A stretch of 64,000 bases of DNA, taken from an uncultured Clostridia bacterium. Its GTDB lineage: Bacteria > Bacillota > Clostridia > TANB77 > UBA1234. The notes under the pieces were generated by a model. That model made no database searches. It was not told where the DNA came from and saw nothing but the letters and a program-made list of their open reading frames with translations. Shown one piece after another: positions 36,552-45,325 of the stretch. The stretch spans positions 1 through 64,000 of the forward strand of contig CAKPEV010000007.1 of the NCBI GenBank assembly GCA_934149405.1, read 5' to 3'. The position numbers were made by a program, and so were the translations under genes. How positions within the stretch are numbered: position 1 is the stretch's first letter; each line of letters starts with the position of its first letter.

Positions 36552-37796
36552 TTATAAATTATGATATTTCATATAATCTCTTCTCGCTGTTTCCGGTGAA
36601 TCTACACCTTCGGCATTTTTTACAGGTGAAAAATCTTCTTCTCTTTTTCCTCTGTATAAACCTATCTCTGGCATTAATGAAAATGCATCAAATATAAACG
36701 CCTCAAACTTATACGCATTTGGTTTTTCAGCTACAACAACTTCACCATTTTCATTCATAAAATTGCACTTCTTGTGTGCACTATGATATGGAAGTTTCGA
36801 ATTTGCTATTTGATCTAAAATCTTTATATTAAACAAATTTAATAACATGTGTGCTTCACCATAAGTTAGGTCGCCATTTGGATTTTTTTCATGTGCCATC
36901 TCATCTGATATTTCAGTATATTCTATTACATATGGCTTGCCATCTTTTTTGCAGAATACACCAACTTTTTCTTCAGGATATGCTTTTATTATTGTTTTAG
37001 ATGCGACCATGTAATTATTGCAAGCTGCAAATCCAACAAACATCGGATCCGTCATTCTTACTAAAACATTATCAACTCCGCCAACAAAAATCCATTCGAT
37101 TCCTCTTTTTTTCATATCCTCTAAAGCACCACTTTTGTATAGTGATTCAAACACTCCACCATGTCCATCGGCAGCTTCTTTTATCAGACCTTGTTCATCA
37201 ATTATTAACTTTCCATTTTCATCTATCATAGGAAGTTCTCCTTGTTTAAAGAACATTCCTACCCCAACTTTAGGATATCCAAAGTAATTATTTTTTTCAA
37301 AAAATGCGACTGTTTCATCGTTGTTTTCTCTACTCGTCATTATATACCAAGGAACAACAACTCCATATTTTTGCATAGTCTCTTTTAATCCATCGCATAA
37401 AATTTCAAATAAACTCTTATGTGATGGAAGTCCTAAATCATATGTTCCTTTCGGACCATTATGTCCAAGTCTTGTACCTTGTCCACCAGCCATTGTAACA
37501 GCAGCAAGTTTTCCACTCTTTATTATTTCTTCTCCTATTTTTCTATACTTTTCTTTTTCTTCTACTGAAAGAGTTTCAGCATTGACAGCTGGAATAGGTT
37601 CAATCTTTGAATCTTTAAACTCTATTTCCTTTTTAGTATTTTCATATAAATTCAACATTTGTTCAAAATCTATAGTAGCTATTTGCTTCAATAACTTTTC
37701 TTTTTTCTCTTCATTTAATCTTTCATAAGAATTCAATATATGCTCTTGTCCATATTTTTGAAGCACCTTTTTTGCTTCTTCATAATTCATTTGCAT
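36552..37796 (-). CDS. UDPGP-family UDP-N-acetylhexosamine/UDP-sugar pyrophosphorylase
   Basis: A 414-residue nucleotidyltransferase of the eukaryote-like UDPGP family (UAP1/QRI1 type), not the bacterial GlmU type. The nucleotide loop is AAVTMAGGQGTRLGHNGPKG. Sugar and uridine contacts are suggested by FFKQGELPMIDENG, GHGGVFESL and GVDNVLVRMTDP. It would make a UDP-activated sugar (GlcNAc or Glc) for surface glycans. The ATG start gives an N-terminal helical region (1-90), normal for the family. Confidence 0.85.
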   Translation of the reverse strand: MQMNYEEAKKVLQKYGQEHILNSYERLNEEKKEKLLKQIATIDFEQMLNLYENTKKEIEFKDSKIEPIPAVNAETLSVEEKEKYRKIGEEIIKSGKLAAVTMAGGQGTRLGHNGPKGTYDLGLPSHKSLFEILCDGLKETMQKYGVVVPWYIMTSRENNDETVAFFEKNNYFGYPKVGVGMFFKQGELPMIDENGKLIIDEQGLIKEAADGHGGVFESLYKSGALEDMKKRGIEWIFVGGVDNVLVRMTDPMFVGFAACNNYMVASKTIIKAYPEEKVGVFCKKDGKPYVIEYTEISDEMAHEKNPNGDLTYGEAHMLLNLFNIKILDQIANSKLPYHSAHKKCNFMNENGEVVVAEKPNAYKFEAFIFDAFSLMPEIGLYRGKREEDFSPVKNAEGVDSPETARRDYMKYHNL

Positions 37797-37969
37797 CAGT
37801 CCTTTCTATATGATATATTTTATACTATTTAATATAAAAAAGTCAAAAAATATGTTATAATAATCAAAAATTATAGTTACTATTTGTTAATACGTTTTCT
37901 CAAATGAAAATCAAAACTTTTTAGAGAGATAAATATATAAACTAAATAGTACGATTTAAGGGGATTTTT

Positions 37970-38851
37970 ATGTTAGAAAATTGTAATCTTTGTGCTCATA
38001 ATTGTAATGTTAATAGAAATGAAAAATTAGGTTATTGCAAATGCGGAATTATGCCAAAATGTGCACTTGCATCTATTCATATGTGGGAAGAACCATGTAT
38101 CAGCTATAAAAATGGTTCTGGCACTGTGTTTTTTTCAGGTTGTAATTTGAACTGTATATTTTGTCAAAATCATGACATCTCTAAAGATAATTATGGCAAA
38201 GAAATTTCTATAAAAAGACTGGCAGAAATTTTCATAGAATTGCAAAAGAAAAACGTAAATAATATAAATTTGGTCTCACCAACACCATATGTGCCACAAA
38301 TTATTGAGGCAATAAAAACAGCAAAAGAAAATGGTCTTGCAATTCCGATAATATATAACACTGGAAACTTTGAAAATATAGAAACAATTAAAATGCTAGA
38401 CGGATACATTGATGTCTATCTTCCAGATCTAAAATATTTCAGCAACGAAGTCTCAATAAAATATTCTAGTGCACCAAATTATTTCGATGTTGCAACTAAC
38501 AATATAAAAGAAATGATTAGGCAAGTTGGAACACCAACATTTGATGAAAATGGAATCATACAAAAAGGAGTAATCATAAGACATCTAGTTTTACCTTCAC
38601 ACATAAACGAAACAAAACATATTCTAAACTGGATAAAAGAAAACTTGCCTGAAGAAACTTATATAAGTATAATGCTACAATATTTTCCTACATATCTTGC
38701 CAAAAACGATGAATTAATAAATCGTAAAGTCTCAAAACGAGAATTTAATATTGTAAAAAGCTTAATATCAGAATTTGAAAATGGATACATTCAAGAACTT
38801 TCAAAGCATGAGGAAGAATATGTTCCACATTTTGATTTAAGCGGCATTTAA
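37970..38851 (+). CDS. Radical SAM protein, PflA-like (COG1313 type)
   Basis: A 293-residue radical SAM enzyme related to pyruvate formate-lyase activating enzymes (PflX type). It has an N-terminal cysteine-rich region (CNLCAHNC, CKCG) and then the iron-sulfur motif CNLNCIFC. TPYVPQIIEAI and LPDLKYFSNE are typical. The substrate is unknown, and no glycyl radical enzyme is adjacent. It is one of few plus-strand genes here. A GGGG site precedes the ATG. CGA and AGG are read as Arg in this gene; CGG does not occur in frame. Confidence 0.85.
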   Translation: MLENCNLCAHNCNVNRNEKLGYCKCGIMPKCALASIHMWEEPCISYKNGSGTVFFSGCNLNCIFCQNHDISKDNYGKEISIKRLAEIFIELQKKNVNNINLVSPTPYVPQIIEAIKTAKENGLAIPIIYNTGNFENIETIKMLDGYIDVYLPDLKYFSNEVSIKYSSAPNYFDVATNNIKEMIRQVGTPTFDENGIIQKGVIIRHLVLPSHINETKHILNWIKENLPEETYISIMLQYFPTYLAKNDELINRKVSKREFNIVKSLISEFENGYIQELSKHEEEYVPHFDLSGI

Positions 38852-38885
38852 AAAATAAGCGAGCTTAACGCTCGCTATTTTTTTA
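38851..38885. terminator. Bidirectional terminator between convergent genes
   Basis: Stem aaataagcgag / ctcgctattt with A run and T run on opposite sides. It serves both the radical SAM gene (plus) and the HD-GYP gene (minus). Confidence 0.85.
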
Positions 38886-39839
38886 TTTATTAAACCATCT
38901 TTCATAAACTTCTGGTTTATAAAATTTTTCTTTTTTTGCTATTGATTTAATTTCATCTTCTTGCTTTTTCATTAACTTATACTCATCTTTACAAAAATCT
39001 AGCCATCCCTTTTCTCTTTCTAAAGCTTTTTGTTTTACGATTAAAAGATTAGCATTTGTGCTCATGTCATATCCAGCAGGCAAATCAAACCTTGCAAGCA
39101 ATTTTGCCGACTTTGTAGTATAACCTCTATCATATATACTTTTATATATTTTTTCTAGCTCATGTAAAATCTCTAAATTTTCTTTTAATTCTAACACATT
39201 ATTCTCATGAGTTATTATTCTAGATTCAACCTCTTTTAATAAATGTCTCATTAAATAAACCATTATTTTTGCACTCATCTTGCCTTTTCTAGCATCTCCT
39301 AACATTATATCTAATGCCTTTGTTTGCTTATATCCCTCTTTATATTGACGTCTTTGAGTTAACGCATCATAGACATCGGCAACTTTTATTATCGATGCCT
39401 CAAAAGGAATTTGGTCACCAACTAATTTATCTGGATATCCGCTTCCATCAAAGCTTTCATGATGTGCACGAACTATTGGAGCTAGTTCTCTAAAATTATT
39501 ATATTCCATACATATTTCATATCCATAAATAGTATGTCTTTTCATTTCTTCAAACTCTTCGTCTGTAAGTTTTCCAGGCTTTTGTAAGATTGCAGAAGGA
39601 ACTTTAATTTTTCCAACATCATGAAGATAAGCACATAGCACGCATTTTTTCAAATCCTCATATTTTAAATTCATCTCTTCACAAATTCCTGTTGTGGTCT
39701 TAACAACTCCCTGAACATGGGCATCTGTGAATATATCTAATCCACCTAATACGTCTATTTCACATCTTATCTCTTCAGATAAATCTTGCTTGCTTATTTT
39801 ATTAATACCTAAGACATCTATCTTTTTTAGTTTTCTCAT
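38883..39839 (-). CDS. HD-GYP domain phosphohydrolase
   Basis: A 318-residue protein with an HD-GYP domain at about 40-210: HDVGKIKVP, LQKPGKLTDEEFEEMKRHT, APIVRAHHESFDGSGYPD and VADVYDALTQRR. These carry the HD metal ligands and the GYP signature, so cyclic-di-GMP phosphodiesterase activity is likely. A C-terminal helical extension of about 100 residues has no recognised domain. No receiver or sensor domain is attached. It lies 12 bp after the nuclease-like gene, in one operon. Confidence 0.85.
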   Translation of the reverse strand: MRKLKKIDVLGINKISKQDLSEEIRCEIDVLGGLDIFTDAHVQGVVKTTTGICEEMNLKYEDLKKCVLCAYLHDVGKIKVPSAILQKPGKLTDEEFEEMKRHTIYGYEICMEYNNFRELAPIVRAHHESFDGSGYPDKLVGDQIPFEASIIKVADVYDALTQRRQYKEGYKQTKALDIMLGDARKGKMSAKIMVYLMRHLLKEVESRIITHENNVLELKENLEILHELEKIYKSIYDRGYTTKSAKLLARFDLPAGYDMSTNANLLIVKQKALEREKGWLDFCKDEYKLMKKQEDEIKSIAKKEKFYKPEVYERWFNK

Positions 39840-39851
39840 TTGTTTCCTCCA

Positions 39852-40652
39852 TTACAATACCTCACATGTATGCTTTTTTAAATCAATCTTTCCTATTTTT
39901 TCACCAATCTTCAAAATAAGAATATAATCTTTCTCATCAAAATTTTCTTCTAAATGATTTATATAAAATGTTATCTCATCATTGAACTTGATAATATCAT
40001 CAACCGTGCCAAAGTATTCTGGACTAACGATATCAGCAAGAATTATATTTTCATCATACTTGCTATATTCATCAAATAACTTTCTTATTTTTTCAAATAT
40101 CTTATTCTTAATTTTTATATTTAGCAAACCATTCTCTTCTTTCTTGTTGAACGGCTCTATTACTAAATTATCTTTTAGTTGATAAGTTTTTATCTTATTA
40201 TTTAACTTTCTATATTCGATGTATCCCTGAACCTCTTTGGGTTCAATTCCATAAGTCTTTATTTCATCATTCAACTTTTCAGCAGCCCAATCGTTTCCAG
40301 AGTATATTCTCGTGATTTCAATACCTATCTTTTTACCATCATGTTCTAAAACAAAATCCGGACATTCTCTCTTTTCTAAGTATCCTTTTCTTATTTTTAG
40401 TCTATTTAACGCATTCATCAATGTTCTAAATTCCCTAATTTCTTTATATAATTTTCTATCTTTTCTTATCTCAAATTCTATTCTCTTGTTCCATCTTTTT
40501 GTTTCATTGCGTTCTCCATTAACAGTGCTAAATCTCAACGTGAAAACATTCAATTTTAGTATTAATTCATCAAAATGCATTTCTATAATAGAATCCTCTA
40601 TATTTCCTCTACTCTCGTGTAGCTCCATAATATCCTCAATTGAATTTATCAT
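39852..40652 (-). CDS. Unknown protein with PD-(D/E)XK-like segment
   Basis: A 266-residue soluble protein of no family I can name. A strand-turn-strand segment, ECPDFVLEHDGKKIGIEIT (about 95-115), resembles the PD-(D/E)XK nuclease core (Asp ... Glu-x-Thr/Lys). The surrounding KRMNK-type basic helices fit nucleic-acid binding. The start at ATG 40652 is chosen because AAAGGA lies eight bases upstream; the frame could extend to 40685. It is transcribed with the HD-GYP gene downstream. Confidence 0.5.
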   Translation of the reverse strand: MINSIEDIMELHESRGNIEDSIIEMHFDELILKLNVFTLRFSTVNGERNETKRWNKRIEFEIRKDRKLYKEIREFRTLMNALNRLKIRKGYLEKRECPDFVLEHDGKKIGIEITRIYSGNDWAAEKLNDEIKTYGIEPKEVQGYIEYRKLNNKIKTYQLKDNLVIEPFNKKEENGLLNIKIKNKIFEKIRKLFDEYSKYDENIILADIVSPEYFGTVDDIIKFNDEITFYINHLEENFDEKDYILILKIGEKIGKIDLKKHTCEVL

Positions 40653-40825
40653 ATAATAATTCCTTTCCATCAAATATATAAACAAGTAGAATAATTGTTT
40701 TTCATGAAAAATTCATATATAATACATATTAGTCTCATATACTAGTAGTACTATCAAAGTAAAGTATATAGCATATGAAAAAAATATTCAATAACTATAA
40801 ATAAATTTGGAAAGGAATGGTCTAT

Positions 40826-42058
40826 ATGTCATTTATGAATAAATATGACGGTGATTCAATCTATGAAGAAATGGAGGGAAAATCGAGAGGACACAATGGT
40901 AGTGGCATTGCTTCAAAGATAACTGCTTCTGTTTTGCTTTTATCACTTGGTTTTGCCAGTGGTAGCATTTATTCAACAATAACAGCACCTAAAGCGACAG
41001 AAAATCAGAATAATATGCAAAGCTCACAATCAACAAACTCAATACTTACAACGTCTGCTGGCAATACGCAAAACACAAACATACTTGCAGATACAATGTC
41101 ATCACATTCTATAAAAGGAATTGTAAAATCTTGTGCAGACTCTGTGGTTGAGATCACTATTGAAACTACACAAAGTATATATTCTTATAAGTATACCGCA
41201 GAAGGAAATGGTAGTGGTGTTATAATTTCTGAAAATGGTTATATACTTACTAACAACCATGTTATCGATGGTGCAAATAAAATATTAGTAAGATTAAAAA
41301 ACGGGACTGAATATGAAGCTAAATTAATAGGAAAAGATTCAAAAACAGATACAGCAGTTATAAAAATAGAGGCAACAGGATTAAAATTTGCAGTTTTAGG
41401 CGATAGTTCAAGCTTAGAGGTTGGCGACTTAGCAGTTGTTATTGGTAACCCTCTTGGAGAACTTGGAGGAACGGTTACAAGTGGTATAATAAGTGCACTT
41501 GAGAGAGAAATAAATATCAGTGGCAAAAAAATGAACCTAATTCAAACAGATGCCGGCGTAAACCCTGGCAATTCAGGTGGTGGATTATTTAATGCTAACG
41601 GAGAATTAGTGGGAATTGTTACTGCAAAATCATCTGGTATAGACGTTGAAAATTTAGGATTTGCAATTCCAATAAATGATATCAAATCAGTTGTTGATGA
41701 TTTAGTAGAACATGGATATGCAACTAATAGAGCTTTTCTAGGTGTAATGATGAAAGACACTACTTATTCAACAAATTCACCATATGGAGGATACGGAAGT
41801 TTATTTAATATGTTCTACTCTCAAATGCAATATGGTGCATATGTTGAATCTGTAGTTGAAGATTCACCTGCAGAAAAAGGCGGAATTAAATCAGGAGACA
41901 TCATAGTTTCTGTAAATGGTAACGTCGTATCAACTGCAGCAGAAGTAACATCAGAAGTAACAAATTGCAATGTGGGTGACGAAATCGAAATAGGAATAAT
42001 TAGAGATAACAAGACTAAAACAATGAAAGTAACACTTGGAGAATATAAAGGCGAATAA
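40826..42058 (+). CDS. htrA: HtrA-like S1C serine protease with PDZ domain
   Basis: A 410-residue membrane-anchored protease: cytoplasmic N-terminus, one membrane helix (about 28-50), a Ser/Asn/Thr-rich linker, a trypsin-like domain and a C-terminal PDZ domain. The triad is visible as NNHVIDG (His), TDTAVIKI (Asp) and GVNPGNSGGGLFN (Ser). PDZ begins near GAYVESVVEDSPAEKGGIKSGDIIVSVNG. It degrades or refolds damaged exported proteins. ATG 40826 is preferred, nine bases after AAAGGA; ATG 40817 sits on the site itself. Confidence 0.93.
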   Translation: MSFMNKYDGDSIYEEMEGKSRGHNGSGIASKITASVLLLSLGFASGSIYSTITAPKATENQNNMQSSQSTNSILTTSAGNTQNTNILADTMSSHSIKGIVKSCADSVVEITIETTQSIYSYKYTAEGNGSGVIISENGYILTNNHVIDGANKILVRLKNGTEYEAKLIGKDSKTDTAVIKIEATGLKFAVLGDSSSLEVGDLAVVIGNPLGELGGTVTSGIISALEREINISGKKMNLIQTDAGVNPGNSGGGLFNANGELVGIVTAKSSGIDVENLGFAIPINDIKSVVDDLVEHGYATNRAFLGVMMKDTTYSTNSPYGGYGSLFNMFYSQMQYGAYVESVVEDSPAEKGGIKSGDIIVSVNGNVVSTAAEVTSEVTNCNVGDEIEIGIIRDNKTKTMKVTLGEYKGE

Positions 42059-42066
42059 CATTAAAC

Positions 42067-42112
42067 AAAATGGCTTCTATTGTTAGTGAAACTAGCATTA
42101 GAAGCTATTTCT
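42067..42112 (+). terminator. Terminator after htrA
   Basis: Stem aaaatggcttcta / tagaagctatttct after the htrA stop codon. Confidence 0.7.
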
Positions 42113-42139
42113 ATAGATAGCTATTAGTTTTATATTATA

Positions 42140-42168
42140 TTGATTTTTATGTAAATCTATGGTATTAT
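42140..42168 (+). promoter_or_regulatory. Sigma-A type promoter of yidD
   Basis: TTGATT (42140-42145), 17-base spacer, TATTAT (42163-42168). It lies 36 bp before the yidD ATG. Confidence 0.65.
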
Positions 42169-42204
42169 TCACGTATACGAAATTTTATTGAAAGGGGAAC
42201 TCTT

Positions 42205-42420
42205 ATGAAAACACTTTTGATAAAACTAATAAAGTTGTATCAAAAAATTCCTGGTCCCTGGCACAGTGCCTGTAGATTTCATCCCACTTGTTCAAATTAT
42301 GCTATAGAAGCACTTGAAACACATGGTTTTTTTAAAGGCTCTGCATTAACGTTGTGGCGAATACTTCGTTGCAATCCATTTTCAAAAGGAGGATACGATC
42401 CAGTTCCGCCTAAGAAATAA
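42205..42420 (+). CDS. yidD: Membrane protein insertion efficiency factor YidD
   Basis: A 71-residue YidD: an N-terminal amphipathic helix (IKLIKLYQKIPGPW), then CRFHPTCSNYAIEALETHG with the conserved cysteines, and the LRCNPFSKGGYDPVP ending. It assists YidC-dependent membrane insertion. In many bacteria it lies in the rpmH-rnpA-yidC locus. Here it stands alone with its own promoter and terminator. It uses CGA and CGT for arginine. Confidence 0.95.
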   Translation: MKTLLIKLIKLYQKIPGPWHSACRFHPTCSNYAIEALETHGFFKGSALTLWRILRCNPFSKGGYDPVPPKK

Positions 42421-42492
42421 GTGCTTAAGCATTTCATCAATCGTATACAAAAATAGCTATACGGTTCGTTGCGATATTTAAGCACTTTTATT
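42419..42492 (+). terminator. Large hairpin terminator after yidD
   Basis: Outer stem aagtgcttaa / ttaagcactttta with an inner stem cgtata / tatacg. It is much larger than the other terminators here. Confidence 0.7.
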
Positions 42493-42513
42493 TACTAAAA
42501 AAATCCATTTAGA

Positions 42514-42543
42514 TTGACATAAAGTCGTCTATTATAGTATAAT
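42514..42543 (+). promoter_or_regulatory. Sigma-A type promoter of the BI-1 gene
   Basis: TTGACA (42514-42519), 18-base spacer, TATAAT (42538-42543), about 40 bp before the ATG. Confidence 0.8.
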
Positions 42544-42584
42544 GTTCTTATAGTGTTTTATAATAAATTTAAGGAGGTTTTATT

Positions 42585-43283
42585 ATGGAAGATTTTTATT
42601 CGCCAATATCTGAAGAACATAAAGAAGCAAACTTTTCAACTGTTTTACAAAAAGTATTTTATATGATGACCGCTGGTCTCGCTGTTACTGGTATTACATC
42701 ACTATTAACAATTTACACACCACAAATACGATTATTCGTTGCTAATTGCTGGCAAATATTAGCTTTTGCAGAACTTATACTTGTAATAATTCTTAGCCTA
42801 AATTTAAAGAATATGGGAACTGCAACATGTAGAATAACATTCTATCTATATGCCATACTAAATGGACTTACATTATCGCCAATCTTCTTAGTGTATGCCG
42901 GAACCTCAATAGCGAGCACATTCTTTATTACAGCAGCAATGTTTGGAGGCGCCGCCTTGTATGGACATAAAACAAATAAAGATTTAACAAAATTCGGAAG
43001 CTTTTTCTTTATGGCATTGCTTGGAATAATTATAGCAGGAATAGTAAACTTGTTCATTATGAATAGCACTCTCGACTTCGTAATTTCAGTCATTGGAATA
43101 TTGCTTTTCATTGGAATAACTGCATATGATATTCAAAAAATAAAAGAACTTTATACATTAGTAGATGATAATGATGAAGAAAGAATGACTCAAGTTGTTA
43201 CAATAGGAGCGTTGAACTTATATTTAGATTTTATCAATATATTCTTAAAAATATTGAGCTTAACAGGAAGAAGAAGAAAATAA
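42585..43283 (+). CDS. Bax inhibitor-1/YccA family membrane protein
   Basis: A 232-residue protein with seven predicted helices, matching the BI-1/YccA family (in bacteria, BsYetJ-like calcium leak channels or FtsH-associated proteins). The C-terminal half has the family's ITAYDIQKIKELY segment with conserved Asp, and ALNLYLDFINIFLKIL near the end. AAGGAGG precedes the ATG. It is monocistronic. Confidence 0.9.
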   Translation: MEDFYSPISEEHKEANFSTVLQKVFYMMTAGLAVTGITSLLTIYTPQIRLFVANCWQILAFAELILVIILSLNLKNMGTATCRITFYLYAILNGLTLSPIFLVYAGTSIASTFFITAAMFGGAALYGHKTNKDLTKFGSFFFMALLGIIIAGIVNLFIMNSTLDFVISVIGILLFIGITAYDIQKIKELYTLVDDNDEERMTQVVTIGALNLYLDFINIFLKILSLTGRRRK

Positions 43284-43294
43284 TTAGAATGCAT

Positions 43295-43334
43295 AAAACC
43301 AGCTAGTATCAAATAAGATGCTAGCTGGTTTTTG
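43295..43334 (+). terminator. Terminator after the BI-1 gene
   Basis: Perfect twelve-base stem aaaaccagctag / ctagctggtttt with T run. Confidence 0.88.
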
Positions 43335-43390
43335 GTTATCTCACACTTGCAAAACAAGAAAAAATTACGATAAAAGTCACTATTGATGTA

Positions 43391-43418
43391 TTGACTTTTT
43401 ATGTTACTATAGTATAAT
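43391..43418 (+). promoter_or_regulatory. Promoter of the antitoxin-like RNA
   Basis: TTGACT (43391-43396), 16-base spacer, TATAAT (43413-43418), with no open reading frame below it. It therefore drives a short non-coding transcript. Confidence 0.7.
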
Positions 43419-43424
43419 TAAATT

Positions 43425-43512
43425 AAAGATGAGGTTTTGGTCACAATGTGACTTGCCCAGGTTATAGTAAAAAATCACTCAACCGTAGCCAATGGATAGA
43501 GTGATTTTTTTA
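43425..43512 (+). ncRNA. Candidate antisense RNA antitoxin (type I system)
   Basis: A strong promoter is followed by about 90 non-coding bases. They end in the hairpin aaaatcactc / gagtgatttt plus T run (43471-43513). The RNA converges on the small hydrophobic toxin gene on the other strand, so the two transcripts would overlap at their 3' ends, as in the RatA/TxpA pair of Bacillus. The 5' end is inferred from the promoter. Confidence 0.65.
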
Positions 43513-43513
43513 T
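43471..43513. terminator. Shared bidirectional terminator of the toxin-antitoxin pair
   Basis: Stem aaaatcactc / gagtgatttt with runs on both sides. It can end both the antisense RNA and the toxin mRNA. Confidence 0.75.
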
Positions 43514-43514
43514 G

Positions 43515-43601
43515 TTATTTCTTCTTATTGATTAGTATCTTTAAGAAGGATGCTATCAATAGAACTTCAATTGCAAATAATATGTAATCGTTTTCTACCA
43601 T
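43515..43601 (-). CDS. Small hydrophobic holin-like toxin (type I toxin-antitoxin)
   Basis: A 28-residue peptide (30 if the earlier ATG at 43607 is used). It has an acidic start (MVENDY), one membrane helix (ILFAIEVLLIASFLKILI) and the basic ending NKKK. This is the layout of the TxpA/BsrG and holin-like type I toxins of Firmicutes, which damage the membrane. GGGAGGTG lies directly before the first ATG and about six bases before the second, so the second ATG is favoured. A TTGACA-TACACT promoter lies about 75 bp upstream. Confidence 0.75.
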   Translation of the reverse strand: MVENDYILFAIEVLLIASFLKILINKKK

Positions 43602-43676
43602 TGGCATCACCTCCCTCTTCATTCGTAAAAATAAAAAGGGCAAATCACATCATATCCAAACAACCTCATCATTAGT

Positions 43677-43705
43677 AGTGTACAACATTTGTTCATCATT
43701 GTCAA
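43677..43705 (-). promoter_or_regulatory. Promoter of the small toxin gene
   Basis: TTGACA (43700-43705), 17-base spacer, TACACT (43677-43682) on the minus strand. Confidence 0.7.
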
Positions 43706-43744
43706 CAATAGTTGTATTGCGTATACATATTTCATGTAGGTTAG

Positions 43745-43815
43745 TCAATCATATTTTTCAGAAAATTTTATTACACTCTGTTTATATTTCATTTTTTTGT
43801 TATACTATTGCTCAT
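43745..43815 (-). pseudogene. Transposase N-terminal fragment, decayed
   Basis: An ATG after a strong AAAAGGAGG site opens MSNSITKK. A one-base deletion in an A run then breaks the frame, and the next frame continues M-K-Y-K-Q-S-V-I-K-F-S-E-K-Y-D before the similarity ends. This is like the first residues of helix-turn-helix transposases of IS3/IS481-like elements in Clostridia, and the rest is missing. Unlike the four CGG genes, this lesion lies in a homopolymer and the protein is truncated, as expected for true decay. Confidence 0.55.
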
Positions 43816-43816
43816 A

Positions 43817-43925
43817 AGAGAGTACCTCCTTTTCGGTTTATTTGTCGTTATTTAAACCTTAACATTTTTGGTACTCTCTTTCAATATTTATTTTTGTGAC
43901 ATATCTATTTTAAACCTATATTAAA
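43817..43925 (-). mobile_element. Insertion-sequence end remnant with hairpin over the transposase start
   Basis: Reading the minus strand, an end-like sequence (ggtttaaaatagatatgtcac) is followed by a leader. In the leader, ggtactctct-type arms (43870-43879 and 43817-43826) form a ten-base stem that covers the transposase ribosome binding site. Hiding the start this way is common in insertion sequences and limits read-through expression. A matching end lies at 48-92. Confidence 0.5.
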
Positions 43926-44234
43926 AAATTTTTTGAAGTTCACAGAAATAAAAAGCGACTTTGTGATGCTTCAAAATCATGTTTTACAATTATGTAATTC
44001 AATTTCCGTTCTTATACTTTAGCACATCAATAAACTCGCTGTTTCCTTTCTTTTACTGTTAATATTATATTAGCAACATTTTATTATTTTCATTTAGGTG
44101 ATTTTATATTTTTTCCACTTAATTTTTACACATCTCTCAGCATATATGAAATATTGGTTTAATTTTTGTCGTCAGTAAAATGCAGCCCATAAAATCAAAA
44201 CATGTATAAATGACTCATATATACTAAAACTATT
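43926..44234. other. Intergenic stretch without recognised features
   Basis: About 300 AT-rich bases between the IS remnant and the TM2-domain gene. I see no open frame, hairpin or promoter worth reporting. It may be debris from the insertion. Confidence 0.5.
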
Positions 44235-45134
44235 TTAATTCTCCATCAAGATACAATTGTTCATACTTAAAGTATCAAATAATCCATTTATTCCAGAACA
44301 TTTTCCGTATATTTCTATATATGTTCCTTCATTATAATCAATCAATTTCTTTGTTTCTGGTTGGTCAATAAAATAGCAACTAATTGAGGAAAATATTCCA
44401 TTAGCTTGAAGTTCAATCCAATATCCAGAATAATCAGAATAATGTATTGAAGCAATCTCTCCTGTAACCTTCAAATATTTTCCCGTATAATATTCATCTG
44501 CCTTCACTATGTTTTCATCATATACTTTGAATAGTTCACTAGCTGAAATTGTTACAACTTTTCCTAACATAATGCGTTTTAAATTCAAAGCATCGTTACA
44601 AACTTCATAATTAGAAGAATAGTTATTTACCAACTCGTTGCATAACCTCATAGCTTGACTATAATTATTGTCTGTATAAAATTTATATGCATTAGAATAC
44701 ATCATAGTTGCTGTTTCTTCGATGTCACTTGTCATACTAGAAACACTAAGAACTTCATCTTTCTCTTTTCTAATCTGACTGTTAGATGTTTTAAATGAGT
44801 TCACAATATTAAATATTACCATACAACCTATAATAATAGTTAAAAATTTAGACACCGATTTTTTCATAGTTTTATAATTGTTAATTTCAAATTTTTCAAT
44901 ACCTGATTTCGAATTGATGTATACTTCAATAACATCAAAAACTGCTATTAGTAAGTCATAAATCCATCCGAAAAAAAACAATCCAAATGTACATAAATAA
45001 AGCATACCATTTTTGCTATCTCCATCCATAAATTTATGTACTCCAAACATCCCTAAAAAGTATGTTATGCATAATCTCCTCAAACGTTCCTTTTTTTCTT
45101 CACTATATAATACATCTTTTTCATTTTCATTCAT
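44235..45134 (-). CDS. TM2-domain protein with OB-fold (tRNA_anti-like) C-terminus
   Basis: A 299-residue protein. The N-terminal TM2 domain has two helices around the conserved turn (LGMFGVHKFMDGDSKNGMLYL ... GWIYDLL). A third helix lies at about 95-112. A helical TPR-like segment (NAYKFYTDNNYSQAMRLCNELVNNY) and a C-terminal OB-fold of the tRNA_anti-like type (YYTGKYLKVTGEIASIHY...) follow. The protein is of unknown function but of common domain architecture in Firmicutes. No operon partner is visible. Confidence 0.7.
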   Translation of the reverse strand: MNENEKDVLYSEEKKERLRRLCITYFLGMFGVHKFMDGDSKNGMLYLCTFGLFFFGWIYDLLIAVFDVIEVYINSKSGIEKFEINNYKTMKKSVSKFLTIIIGCMVIFNIVNSFKTSNSQIRKEKDEVLSVSSMTSDIEETATMMYSNAYKFYTDNNYSQAMRLCNELVNNYSSNYEVCNDALNLKRIMLGKVVTISASELFKVYDENIVKADEYYTGKYLKVTGEIASIHYSDYSGYWIELQANGIFSSISCYFIDQPETKKLIDYNEGTYIEIYGKCSGINGLFDTLSMNNCILMEN

Positions 45135-45325
45135 AACATCATCTCCTCACTGGCACTGATATATTTTATATGTTATACACTAAAACAACATTTTATTTAA
45201 TCTATAACACTTACCTCCCCCTTTTTCCTTAATTTTATTTTATCACTATTTTTTATTTTTGTACACATATTTGTGTACTTATTTTATTTCTCATTTTGTG
45301 TACACTATGTTTTAAGAGGTGGAGT

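Noticed and set aside
39982..40656. Plus-strand open frames opposite the nuclease-like gene and other long reverse frames
   Set aside because: They lack ribosome binding sites and have composition typical of antisense shadows of AT-rich genes.
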